The notes below the pieces were generated by a model, which was not told the DNA's origin, made no database searches, and saw only the letters and a program-made list of their open reading frames with translations. Of a DNA stretch of 64,000 nt, positions 10,894 to 22,902 are shown one piece after another; within the stretch, counting starts at the first letter, position 1; the number at the start of each line of letters is the position of its first letter. A program made the position numbers and the translations under genes. The stretch comes from Petunia secreta (Eukaryota; Streptophyta; Magnoliopsida; Solanales; Solanaceae). The DNA lies in assembly GCA_029990175.1 (NCBI GenBank), contig JARKIP010000011.1, forward strand, positions 4,712,001-4,776,000, written 5' to 3'.

Positions 10894-13800
10894 GAACATT
10901 CATCCTCGAATGTTAGATGAAGTACGTAGAAGCATTAAGCAACGATCTGTTACATACTTGTAGTAGTGAAGAGATGTGAAAGGTCAAATTATTTAACTTT
11001 CGGTATTTTAGCAGAAGCTAGCCGAACAACCTCAAAATTCACTTTCGAAAAAGCACAAAAGTCACAAATAATCATACGAACCTAACAGCGCTTTTGGATT
11101 TTGAATCGGAGCTCGTTCAACAAAACCGAACTCGAAAATCTCTTTTTTGTATTTATGGACAATAAAAACTGAAACCTTCTTCCGATGTCTACCAAACGAG
11201 GTCTGATTTACCTCAAATTTTACAGACAGGTCCTAATGGACATTACGAAGTTTTTTTTTAATTATCGGTACGCCAATCAGAGTTCTAAATTCTGAAACGA
11301 CTAACCGAGGTCGTTTCATTCTCCTCCACTTAAACTCTCGTTCGTCCTCGAACGAGCCTAAGTTTAAAGAAAATTTCGCACATATAACCAAAGAACTTCC
11401 ACGAGCTTCATAAGCTACTCCACGGATATTATCTCATGATTGCTGAATCAGAATTATAACACGTACACCGAACTCTTGGAATAAAACATATATGGATACT
11501 ATGATAACATCATTGCCCAACTTATTCGGATTAAGCTAACCCTTTCTCGATCATGAGAGAAGATTTCTATATTTTCGAAATGAAGATACATGCAACTCTT
11601 GATGGGCTAACATGATTCCACCAGCGAATCACCTCGTCGATATACTTTCGATATAGAACAGGTCGATGAAACAAAGAATTAGCTTACGCTTCAGCAACGC
11701 CTTAGAGATTTAATATTATGATTCGGCATGACTTGGAGGAAGACTCCTCCACTTAGAGCATAAACTCATACAAATAATTTGAATAGAAATAGTCATCCTC
11801 GCACAACGTGCTGGATTAAGGAAGACTTAGCTGAGTAGAGAACGCGGCTCAGACCTGAGCTACCAAATTACTCTCTCGAGTTGCCAAATAGCTGCAACCC
11901 TCGAGTTCACAACTCCATACCTTTTCCATATGCACCATCGCCTAATGGATCAAATCAAAGGTCAAATGACGCCTCTCATTACCCTTAGTAGCCTTGAAAA
12001 ACAACAATGTGCTTATCCGGCTACAATAACACATACTCTGGCTCAACACAGGGAACATCACAAGCAGCTACCAACCGCCCAAGCTCACTAGTGCCGGACG
12101 AAGAAGAAATGGAAAGGGTCCGAGGATAGAAATAATTAGAGCTTCAGGAAGCTCATCTTCTTATTTTATTAGCTACCAGAGCTAGACTACTTTCGAGTCA
12201 TGCCAGCCAAAGAATCGCAATTGAAGAAATGAACATTAAATAAGCTTCATGGAGCAACACCCATGCCAATTTAGCCTTATCATAAGAAGAGAACTCCAAC
12301 AATTTATCGGTAAACTCTTTTATAACTGAGAGAAGCTCATAGAATAACAGGACGTTACTAACATTTCGAATCAAGAGGAGACACGCAGATTGAGTATTAC
12401 TTACTAACCACTTTACACAGAAAGAAGTAATGACACTTTCTGATGGTGACGGATATGAATCCCATCATCCTACCGACACTAAGTTCCAAGAAGAGATAGA
12501 CTGACTTGGCATTATAACAGAATGAGGCACAACAAGATGCCAAGCAAACAATACCGATACTCACTCACAAATCTCTCACATTTAAACCAGATAAACTAGT
12601 AAGGTCATAATAAATGCCAAGAATAAATCATATCAGAAGCTCACTCCTCTACCGCAACCGATTCTTAATAAAAACGACATCCAAGAAAACCATCGAAACA
12701 TGATAAGACACACCCTTTCCAGATCGATCAAAAGAATTAAATATTACTCACATTTAAGGGAAGAAGAAATACTTGGGTCTACTATATCGGATGCCTCAGC
12801 ATCCTGCCAGACTGGAAGTTTATTGAACTGCCCCTGCAGCTGAGTTGAGCCACTACCCTGACAATCACCTTTTGAAGAACCACTGCCAACACACTCTCGA
12901 CCTCTATCGGATGGTGGCATATATCTGTTTGATTAAGATCTAAATTAAATCCCCCGCGACTGTGCACTTGCCTAATGACGAGAGAAAGGACGACTGTCTA
13001 CTTGCCTGAGTAAGGAAAAACTCCTCAAAGGATAACAAGACTCGTGACAGTAATAACACCCTTTTCGTTAAAAATTGAAACTGGACTGATTATTGATAGC
13101 TACAAAGAGAAAACTGAGTCTCTCTTAATGAACTACTCGCGCACTCTGAGAATCACGCTCTACAAGCTGAGATAACCTTGCAAGTAACCTCCAAAAATAA
13201 TCAAAACTCTTACATCCAAAGAAGGTACCATGGTGCCCACCAGGGCCGTGGGATCTTTTGCTCTCCCGCTCTAACTTATGGTATGCCTGGTACCTCCGAG
13301 CAATATGAACAACCATATCAAATGAAATCCCGACCTCAATCTCTCGAGAAGCTCATGGACTAGTTCGAATACATATTCAGCCACTCTATAGAATTCAATC
13401 TGATATTCTGAAACACCAACAGGCTAACCGATAGGCTACCCTGTCCAATCCACTCAAACTGGCAACACTTTTCATCTCGCTCGCTACTCGAAAGGAACTT
13501 TTCCACGAATCTAGAAGAAGAATCGAACCAAGTTAGCTAATAAAAGAGCGGCCCACCAATTCAAGGCTGGACCCTGAAACTGGAAAGAAGAATAATCGAC
13601 ACCATACCGCTCGATATAATCAAGAGCCTGAAGGATACACTGACATCATTTTACTTTTAAAAAAAACTTACACAGGGATTATCTAATGCATTACTTGGGA
13701 ATATAGGGATGTTCAACCGCGTAAAATAATGCAACCTCCTTGAGCACTCGGACTCAATAATTACCTCAGTTACCTACCCAGCTAGAGCAACTGGAGGCAC

Positions 13801-14327
13801 ACCACATGCTGCCTCCGGAGCATACTTTACTGCGGCAATATTAAGAACTGGAACAAGAGCCCTCTAAGTCCGAACATCTGCATCTGCGGCAACCTGATAA
13901 GCTGCCTAGAAAATAATAGGTTCTTACGATATCTGCGTCGCCAAGATTCTCGTAAAAGCATCGTAGAGAGCCAAGGGAACCGCAAGGCCCTGCTCCCTTG
14001 CCCATTGCGAGCTCGTACAGCTGGGACCTCTGTAACTAGATCGTCAGCACGATCAAAACTCTCGGGGCTTCGTCAGCTCTAACCCCAGGCTAGACTGCTT
14101 CGTCTTGAACTCATACCGTTTGCTGATTTGTCACACGAGGATTCACAATTACCACGAACGAATCAACGAAAATACTTTTGCATCCTAGACCGACGCACGA
14201 TTAGAAAAGAAGGAAGTGAAACTTACTAGATGCCATCATAGCCTCTCGTAGATAATTACGGACGTCTACGTACCCATCAGCGAGACTCTACTAGACACTG
14301 TCTAAGTCTGGATAGACTCTAAATCGA
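10894..14327 (-). pseudogene. TE3 degenerate internal region with gag trace
   Basis: The internal region has no frame longer than about 63 codons. A short minus-strand frame at 13125-13316 reads VHIARRYQAYHKLERESKRS, followed by GPGGHHG. It resembles the basic end of the gag capsid of Ty3 elements (IARR...E-R-AKRPRG-GG), just before the zinc knuckle. Near 10895-10925 the minus strand has GAGGATGAATGTTCC, and near 11335-11360 GGCTCGTTCGAGGACGAACG, a phrase found at the end of pol in such elements. Most of pol (RT, RNase H, integrase) is missing or unrecognisable. This is a deleted, non-autonomous copy. Confidence 0.55.
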
Positions 14328-14339
14328 GCGCTGATACCA
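14328..14339 (-). promoter_or_regulatory. TE3 primer-binding site (tRNA-iMet type)
   Basis: The minus strand, two bases inside the right LTR, reads TGGTATCAGCGC. This matches the plant initiator-Met PBS TGGTATCAGAGC at 11 of 12 positions. It would prime minus-strand DNA synthesis. Confidence 0.8.
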
Positions 14340-14341
14340 AC

Positions 14342-17300
14342 TGACACGACCCGAAATCCGGTTAGGTCGTGCGGGCATCCGACATCCTCCCCTAGACCCG
14401 TTGGGCGAACCCTTACCAATTAAGTTAGGAAAATAAATATAATAATTCATAAATAAGGACAAGACTTAAAAATAACACTGACATACTGATACCTCTAAGC
14501 TGTACAAAAGAAATTACAGCTGATTACCCATCATACTAGGTTTAGGGCTATCCAGACTAGACATCTAAGAGTACAAAAGAAGACAGATACATCCTGAAGG
14601 GAGCAAATTGCAACTGAAATAATACACATAAAACTGGTGGCCATCCTGAATAAAAGCTGGCTTACCCTGACAGATGAAGTCGTCTTCGCACCTGAACTAC
14701 GTGGCGAACTCAATCCTAGAGCGAACCTGCCGAAAAGAAATAGATAGACACGAAACAAAAAAAACAAACAAGGGTGAGTCAAAAGGACTCAATAAGTGGG
14801 GCAGACTAGCCACCTCAAAGAATAGGATAGCTAGCCAGGGAGAAAAGAAACAGATAAACCAAATTCCTCTTATATAAATTATGAAAAGGTAGAGTCAGAT
14901 AATAACTAGAAACACGTATGGAATCACAAACTATTCAACAACCAGGAACGTCAGATATCCAGAACATATAGGTATCCCGAACACATCAACAATCAGAAAT
15001 ACATCCTGTTGCGGCGTGCAACCCGATCCATATATTCATTCTATTGCGGCGTGCAACCCGGTCCATAAATTTATACCGCTGCGACGTGCAAATCGATCCA
15101 TATATTTATACCGCTGCGACGTAGAACCGGTCAATATATTTATACCGTTGTGGCGTGCAGCCCGATCCCCGCAACCTAGAATTTGAGCCAGAAATATATA
15201 GACAAATAAGCAATGCACGTATAAGTAGAACAGTAGTTATGTACCACAAGTCTACGCAATGGTATGAAATGAAATGAAATGATATGAGATGAAATGAAAT
15301 GAAATATGATGCAAAGGGTCACGTGTGCCCGTCATCCCATCCCCAAGCGGAATACTCCTGCATTCGAGGGGAATCTAATCTGATAATCAACTGGAGCGGA
15401 ATACTCCTGCTCCTGGGGTGGAATACTCCTGCACCCGTTATAATATAAACTAGATGCGGAATACTCCTGCACTCTCCTGGGGCGGAATATTCCTGCACCC
15501 GATATAATGTAAAGCTGAGGCGGAATATTCCTGCACTCTCCTGGGACGGAATACTCCTACCCTCAATATAATACAATGGAGCGGAATACTCCTGCTCCTG
15601 GGGAGGAATACTCCTACCCTCAATAAGATACAATGGAGCGGAATACTCCTGCACCTGGGGCGGAATACTCCTGCACCGAATATGATATGCAATGAATGCA
15701 TATGAATGACATATAATGCATATGAATGCAATGTAATGCAATAATAACCCTTCACCGGCGCGGGACTCTCATCGACAGCCGGGGAGTAGATGCCAACTCA
15801 CAGCCAGAATACAATGCTCCGATCCTCAATGCAATACCAACAACAGAACATAACATTTAATATACAATGTAAATCCAAAGCTAAGGCGTAATGAGTACGC
15901 CTATCGGCAGCTACACACGTAAAGAACACGTGGTAGAAAATCCACGAGGCCAGGTGCCTCCAAAGAAATGGATATAAACACTTACCTTGTTATAAATTTA
16001 GCTCAGTTACTCATCAACCGCTTTATCCTTTGGATTCACTGCCAAACGATCCTGTTGTATTCAATAAGCAGAAAACGATATCAAATAAGGCTAAAGGCTT
16101 CATTCCCCGCATCTTAGGGTAATCCAGTTAGGAACCTGATACCCACGCGACCGGACTGTGGGTCCAATGTCCAGCCTCTATGGGGACTCCAAATCACACA
16201 TAACATGATCACAATATAAGTATAAACATGTATGATGTATAACACATGTGGCAACAATAGATATGGATTCAAAGGAATGAGAAGAAAACTCTGGATAGAA
16301 TTATAGACACAACCTAGAACTCAGAATTTGTCCAACTCTTTGAATTTCCATAAAATTTTCGGCAGAGTTTCCCCTGAAACTGGATGATCTGCAAATCAGA
16401 ACCAGCACTATACTACACACGGGAATGGATACCCGGATAAACTGATAACATAAACATGTTAAATGGATATCAAGATTATACAACTGGATGACATAACAAA
16501 TCCGCAGGTAGAATGTCTGGACAGCACCACTGTCCTGATTTTCAACCTAATTTCCAGAGTGCAGATCAAAGTTATAGACTTCATGGTCTTCATGAAAGTT
16601 TTAGATATATGTCTTAGGGTTCCAGAAAATCTTGAAGCATCTCAATATCAATTTTATACAAGGAGTTATGATCAATATACTAACAGCTGTCCGAAGATAA
16701 AAACAATTTTTTAGATTTTGAAACGTTTTATCTTGCTGATTCGGACATCTTTCACCTTGGATTTTAGTACCAAATTAAGTATATACAAGGTTTTCTTGAT
16801 ACCATACAAGTTTCTCACAAGAAAAACTAAGTTTAGAACTAAGAAAAGCTTCAAAAGCTAAAAGATACATGCCTTGCCAAAAGAAAAGTTTAGTCTTACA
16901 TACCTTTGATGTTTCTTGCTTCTAAACCTTGTTTTCCTCGAATTCAACACCTTCTAAAGCTTAAACAAACTATAATACAAAATTTAGGTACTTTACTTAG
17001 CCATGAATTAATTCTAAAACTCAAGCTATAGACGAAATTGAAGGTAGCATAACGTTACCTTAATCGCGTAGAGCATTTTGACGCAATCTGTCTTCAATTT
17101 CAAGTTACGATTGACGTCCTTCCTTCAAAATCATCAAAGGGGCTTAAACCTTCAACAACACACTGTTTCTATCGTTTATATTCTGTAAAATGACGAAAAG
17201 AAGACATGTTTTTCCTTTTATACTCGAAACATTTCAGTTCTAGCCCTCTTTTGCGCTTATGTCCCTTTTTCTGGCCTGATTTCTTATGCTCGTATCTTTT

Positions 17301-17603
17301 TATCTATACGTTGTATGAATAAACCGTCAAAAGTGTTGGAAACTACACTCCAAGACCTTCAATTTTTTATATGATATGTCCCCAAAAGACTTCATATAAC
17401 ACATGAAATTAATTGCTGAAAAAGCTTCGTTACAAGGCAATTCCTTAGTCGGTTTTTCCACAACTTAAATCCGACTTTTCCCAAACTTTATATTCAATAT
17501 ATAAACATCTTATAGGGTAATATTATGACTTTAAACTCACTTAAATTATTCTTAACATGTCATTACAATGATATACGTCACTTTGGACATACGGGGTGTA
17601 AAA
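14342..17603 (-). repeat. TE3 right LTR (5' LTR in element sense)
   Basis: 3,262-bp LTR, aligned end to end with 7554-10878. It begins on the + strand TGACACGACCC and ends GGGGTGTAAAA, where the other copy has GTAACA, so the terminal CA has become AA. It contains the same minisatellites (15004-15168; 15345-15672). By eye the two LTRs differ at only a few percent of positions, so the insertion is fairly recent relative to decayed TE1. Confidence 0.92.
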
Positions 17604-18400
17604 CTAAAACCATTGTTAGTGATAGGGATTCCACATTCCTTAGCCACTTTTGGAAGGAATTGTGGGTAAGGCTTGGCACTAAATTTTGATTTTCTACATC
17701 TTGAGGTTGTTAATAGAACCTTGGGAACCATGATTAGGGCCTTGGTTAAAGGAAAACTTGCATCTTCGGAAGATCATTTGCGTTTGATTGAATTTGCATA
17801 CAATAGAACCAACATACTTCCACTTGTATGACTCCTTTTAAAATTGTATATGGTTTTAACCCCCTTAACCCTATTGGATCTCACCCCTAATGTGATTGTA
17901 AGCCTAGTTGAAAAAACAAGGGCTCAAGAAATGAAGAAGCTTCATAACAAGTGAGCATGCAACTTGAGAAAAAGAATCAAGAGGTTGCCAAGAAAGCCAA
18001 CAAGGGGCAGAATAAGATGATCTTTAAGCCAGGAGATTGGGTTTGGTTCCACTTTCAAAAAGATAGATAGAGAGATTTCCCAAAAAAGAGAACAAACAAG
18101 TTGATTCCAAGAGGTGACGGCCCTTTTCAAGTCATTGAGCGCCTCAATGACAATGCCTACAAGATTGATTTGCCTAGTGACTATCAAGTGCACAATACAT
18201 TCAATGTGTGCGACTTGTCCTTTTTCGAGATTGATGATCAAACAAATTAGTGGTCGGATTATTTTCAAGAAGGGGAGAATGATACAAGCCGGATCGTGAC
18301 TAGACCTTTTACAAGGAGTCAAGCGAAGGAGTTGCAAGAGCTCCAGGGCATGTTCTTTCCATTGAAGCTGTTGGGGGCAGATATGGGATGATACTGGACC
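17604..18400 (+). pseudogene. TE1 integrase, second part, and C-terminal tail
   Basis: Resumes TE1 pol after TE3 and its duplication CTAAA: TIVSDRDSTFLSHFWKELW contains the second catalytic Asp (SDRD). Frameshifted pieces follow, with the N-RT and FKIVYGFNPLNPI motifs (about 17800-17870). Next come KGQNKMIFKPGDWVWFHF and the GPY/F-like module GPFQVIERLNDNAYKIDLP (about 18120-18180), then VHNTFNVCDLS and the tail RPFTRSQAKELQELQG. No chromodomain was seen. Stops (18247-18249 and others) make it nonfunctional. The 3' LTR of TE1 could not be delimited because its partner is outside the window. Confidence 0.85.
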
Positions 18401-19385
18401 TATTTTCAAGCTCACTGCCTCTAAACAAGAATTTGTTCTTCGCGACAATGCGAGGTCTCAGACGCGATCGCGCAAGATTTAAAAACTATTCAGCGCGATC
18501 GCGAGGTCTCAGAGGCGATTGCGCAGGAAGTTGAGAAAGGCTGAGGAGACTGCTCTTTGCGAACGCGCGACCTATGCCACATTCGTGAAGCTTTGGTGGC
18601 CAATGTATCGTGATCACAAAACTTTTGGTACAATGGTGCTGAGGCGATGACCAGAATGCTATTTTAGGTTTAACGACTTTGTATTTCAGCCCTCTTTAGG
18701 GGTAATTAAGGCATTTCATGCCATATTTAGAAGCCTACTATTTAAGCTTCCTTAAGCTCATTTCCTAGAGTTAAACTTTTATTAATATTGATTATTGTGA
18801 GAATTTGGCTAAGCTTGTTGCTTAAGCACTTAATTTGCTTGACTTAAAATTGAGTCTTTGATTCAATTGAGGGTTAATTAATATAGGTGCTTTTTGGTTG
18901 ATGATTAAAGGGGGTGATTAGGCCTCACCTCCTAATTTGTTTCCTTAATTCATTCTAATCAAATTGTGTCTTGCTTCTCTTTTATCTTGTTTTCTTATTA
19001 TTTTCAATTTCATAGTTTAGGTGCCTACCATATTTGGTTCTAATAGTTAGTTGTATTAATACAAAATTCAGAAAATTGATACAAAAATTATTCTTTGTTA
19101 AATTCTAGTTCATTACACTAAGGCTCTTCTTATGCAGCTGACAAGGAGAAAGTGGAGAAGAAGAAGAAAGAAACAGATTTGGTGCTCCAACTCCAACTCG
19201 TAGCGTGTTATATTGGTAATTTGGTTTGAAGGAACTCAAAGAGATAATGGGAAATTTTGATCACTAGCCATTTTTGGACGCGCTCAATGGGGACTATCCA
19301 CCGTTTCAAAATTCATTGAAGAATAGCCAAAAATTCGCGCGCACACTTAAGCTCCATTAGCGTTGGAAAAACACCCCAGACTAGC
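18401..19385. other. TE1 3' region without gene
   Basis: Starts with a GC-rich segment with repeated GCGATCGCG and GAGGTCTCAGA phrases (about 18436-18530). An AT-rich stretch and a purine-rich tract (GGAGAAAGTGGAGAAGAAG, about 19143-19162) follow. It probably includes TE1 3' untranslated or LTR sequence. No coding frame is supported. Confidence 0.4.
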
Positions 19386-19763
19386 CCCATAACAAAAAAC
19401 TGGGGCTTTGAACAAAACTTGTTCAAAGCCCAAGTATTTTGTTATGGGACTTTATATATAAAGCTGAGTCCCATAACAAAATGATGGGGCTTTGAACAAG
19501 TTTTGTTCACAGTCCCAGCATTTTGTTATGGGTTATGAGACTTTATATATAAAGCTTCAGTCCCATAATAATGCTGGGGCTGTGAACAATTTTGTTATGG
19601 GACTGAAGCTTTATACATAGTCCCATAACAAAATGCTGGGGCCTTGAACAAAACTTGTTCAAAGCCCCAGTATTTATACTGGGGTTAGTTTACTGAAGCT
19701 TCCCCAGTACAAATACTGGGGCCTTGAACAAGTTTTGTTCAAAGTCCCAGTATTTATACTGGG
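19386..19763. repeat. Cluster of nested inverted repeats (foldback element)
   Basis: At least five palindromic modules built from CCCATAACAAAATGCTGGGG, GCTTTGAACAA and TTGTTCAAAGCCCCAGTATT. The first (19386-19448) folds almost perfectly on itself. Successive modules share arms, so many alternative hairpins are possible. Flanks (19255-19385, 19764-19860) contain GCGCGC and TGGCTATTT phrases that may be the ends of a larger MITE-like unit. No terminal duplication was identified. Confidence 0.75.
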
Positions 19764-20101
19764 ATCTGTCCGGAGATGGCTATTTCTCAGCGAATTTATT
19801 TTTGACGGCTACAAATCAATTAACGCGCGCCAAACAGGCCCCTACACTAAATTTTTACAGAGATAATAGATGACTCTAAAAGACACCGAATAGTTCTTCA
19901 TTTTTTTCAGCAGAAGCAAGCTTTTTATATCCAATATCTTCATTCTTACTCAACAGTTAGAATTAGTTCTCAGTGAATGGTTCATGAGCTGTATGCAAGA
20001 CTTGCTATTGTTTGTTCCAGATTCCTTAGGATAACGGGAATGGGCCAAATGGGGGAGAAAGCCCAAATAGTTCCGTAAGTATGAATACCTAACTTATATG
20101 T
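19764..20101. other. No gene seen
   Basis: Low-complexity AT-rich DNA between two repeat elements. No coding frame or recognisable repeat terminus is supported. Confidence 0.4.
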
Positions 20102-21320
20102 AAGGGGAAATTACACTCTAAGGCAGTTTAAAATAGTGTATTTACTATAATAATGGAAGGTTTATCTCTTAATTTTAAAAATAGCAACTTTTTTACATAA
20201 ATAACAGGTTTATGCTACTTAACTAGCAACAACATATTAAATTAGAAATTAGTTCAATTTCTTTAGCCCATTAAATTAGGAAGTTATTCCACGGTCTCTC
20301 TCATAAAACCTTAGTTTTCCCTAATTCTAATTACAGCCATAGAATTAGTAGCATACATCACATTCATCTCTAATAAGAGACATAGAAATGATTGTTATGT
20401 TGTATATATAAGTAGATACACATAATAAACACATAATATATCATTATTATACAATGTATATAATAAACACATAATATACCATTATTACACCATGTATATA
20501 ACAAATATTACATGTATTAAACAATGTGTTTTACATATATATTTACATTGTATAGAAGTAGTGTGTATATTTATCTATATAATTAGACAAACACACATAA
20601 ATAAACAAACACAAATGTATACACCACTTTTTATACCATGTGTGTATCTAGTTATGTACACTTTTAGTTGTTTTATATACATATACAATGTGTATATCAC
20701 ATACATTTTCTACATATATATGTAAAACACATTGTTTATATACTTTTAATATTTATTAGGAATTTCTAGTTATTGAATATACCATGTATATTTCTAGTAT
20801 AATTAAATTTACCATGTGTATTTTTAATATAAAATATACCATGTGTATTTTAGTATAAAATATATCATGTGTATTTTTAGTATAGTTATACATATACATT
20901 TAAGAACACATAAAGAAAAAATTGTACACATATATTTCTAATAGAAAGCTCATAATTTAGTCCTTTGCTTAATATATATAATTTAAATAAGGAAAGGGAT
21001 TCCTTGGAGGAGTGTAACTCTTATGGGAAGTGCAACTTTCATGGGTTATGGATGGAGTTTTAGGAATCAACAAAATTATGGACGGAAGTTTCTTTCTTGC
21101 AACGTGTACTACCTATACTGCTAAATTCATGGATGGATGTACATGTATTTAGGAATTTGGTTTTTGCTAGGTTTCTCTGCATATTTGATAATTTTAATAT
21201 GCAATTCTTTTGAGTTTTTAAAAGTCTGCTATAATTTTGTAATTAAGTTTTAAAACCTAGCTATTTATGTAAAAACCCCTAAACCATCAAGCAAATACTC
21301 ATAAGTCAAATTTCCCTTAA
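20102..21320. mobile_element. Putative AT-rich foldback or TIR element
   Basis: Ends are roughly inverted: TAAGGGGAAATT (20101-20112) against AAATTTCCCTTA (21308-21319). Subterminal GCAACTTTTTTACATAAAT is inverse to GCTATTTATGTAAAAA. The core has several copies of ACCATGTGTATTTTTAGTATAAAATA (in pieces, 20640-20900) and (TA)-rich DNA. No transposase and no clear duplication are present. The boundaries are tentative. Confidence 0.4.
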
Positions 21321-21653
21321 AAGACAGCACTTGTTACCAATTTAACAAATTACCATAGTTATAGTGCAGACTCTTCTACTAATTAAATATATCCCTATCG
21401 GCATGACAGATACTGATAATTATGTTAGCATTTGGTTAAAGTAATTTGGAAACTTAAGCTTCTACAAGAAATGCAACCTACAAGTAGTAGTAGATTCTAA
21501 TATGATGATGAAGAGCATTTTAGACGACTCAATATAGACTTGATAAATCACTCCTTAACTTGTTTTCTTCTTTTAACATCAAATCAGCAAGTATCCTTCG
21601 ACTTAAAAAGGAATTCTCCCTTTACATAAGTAGTTAAGATTGTCAAATATCAT
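21321..21653. other. No gene seen; left flank of TE4
   Basis: AT-rich sequence without a supported frame. It ends with the target-site copy ATCAT at 21649-21653. Confidence 0.5.
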
Positions 21654-22813
21654 TGTATTGATCGATTTCTGTTCGATCACAAGAAGGACGGATTTGGTTA
21701 TATGACAAGGCATTAATTGACTTCGAAGACGTTGTGATCGGAAAGAAGCAGCTTCGTTCGACTGTGTGATCGATTATGTGATGTTGTGATCGGATAATTT
21801 CGAAGGCAATATTCTAACGGATAACTCAGCTTGTCCTCATCCCAAATTTATCAGAACAGATTTAGCGGATTCGGCGGAAGTGGATGAAGATAGGCAACTG
21901 CTGAAAGAGAAACGTGAAGAAGTGAAGTTCTTCTAGGGTTGGGAATTCTCCATCATTTTAACCTATAAATAGGACCTTATGCCTTCATTTGGGGATACGT
22001 TCATCTGAGCAATATTACTCTCATTCTTCAAGCTATCGACCCTCTCTCCACTCTGCTGTTACTCTCTCATCATACCATAATTTATTGTCATTATCAAAGC
22101 GACCTTTGTATTAAATTGTCATTCGTGGCTTGGTTCAAACGTGGAAGAAGATCCATCTCTTTCATCGAAGCACCATCCTCCGATTCTTCAATACAATAAG
22201 CCTTTATCGCTTTGTTTACTTATTTGTTTATCTGCTCATCTGTTGTTGCTTGTTTCGTTGTCTGCTTGCTACTTACGTTATTCATTATTTTGATTCACCA
22301 CTTTCGATCTCGTTAACTTATTGTCGTTATTCTGATTGCATAAGATAATTTATCAACTTGCTCGTTAGTATTGATCACATCAAGTGAATTGCTAGTATTG
22401 CTTTACGACCACATTATTTGATTGAATATATTTCCATTATATTCATCTGTCATCGTATCTAACTTTGCCATCGAATTTGTTTAAAATTAAGCATTCGGCC
22501 CTGAACGAAATCAACCCGTAATTTGTCCTCGATAAGAAATCCGGTTGAAACCACGTCATCGTAAAGTGCTAGTTCATCGTTTGTTTTATTTTCTCTGTTT
22601 ATATTCGCCTTCGAATTATTTATTCAGATTTGACATCGTATTTGTATCTTTGAGATCGATACTCGTATTGTCTTCGAATTAAGCCCCTAAAAATCAACTG
22701 CTTGTCAACGCAAACTGCCTATCAATCGATTGAATTGAGATATAAAACGGTCGCCTTAGACTCAACTAAATATAAATTTAATTGTAAAACCTGATACATT
22801 TTTAGGAAATACA
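21654..22813 (+). repeat. TE4 5' LTR
   Basis: 1,160 bp, begins TGTATTGATCG, ends TTTTTAGGAAATACA. It contains the promoter TATA box at 21964-21971. Confidence 0.95.
21964..21971 (+). promoter_or_regulatory. TATA box of TE4 LTR promoter
   Basis: CCTATAAATAGGACC in the LTR. The same box occurs at 33133-33140 in the 3' LTR and, inverted, in both TE5 LTRs (39407-39414; 50527-50534). It likely drives the genomic transcript. Confidence 0.7.
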
Positions 22814-22816
22814 GTT

Positions 22817-22833
22817 TGGCGCCCACCGTGGGG
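22817..22833 (+). promoter_or_regulatory. TE4 primer-binding site
   Basis: TGGCGCCCACCGTGGGG starts 3 bases after the 5' LTR. This is the expected PBS position. The identical sequence occurs in TE5. I do not assign the tRNA. Confidence 0.8.
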
Positions 22834-22902
22834 TCTAGGCAATCTATTTATTCCGAAATTTGAATCGTTTGATACTACTTACGTTTGCTTTCTTGTCTTG
22901 AA

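Larger units (their letters stand above)
7554..17603 (-). mobile_element. TE3: LTR retroelement nested in TE1 integrase
   Basis: A 10,050-bp element with two direct LTRs (7554-10878 and 14342-17603). The target duplication CTAAA lies at 7549-7553 and 17604-17608. Without the element, the TE1 integrase reads GVPK-TIVSDRD continuously. Orientation is minus: a primer-binding site similar to the initiator-Met type (TGGTATCAGCGC) adjoins the inner side of the right LTR, and a polypurine tract AACGGGGGAAGAT adjoins the left LTR. In the sense direction the LTR starts TGTTACACCCCGTATG and ends GGGTCGTGTCA. The internal part is only 3,463 bp and has no intact gag or pol. The termini resemble Del/Tekay-type Ty3 elements, but this assignment is tentative. 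Confidence 0.9.
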
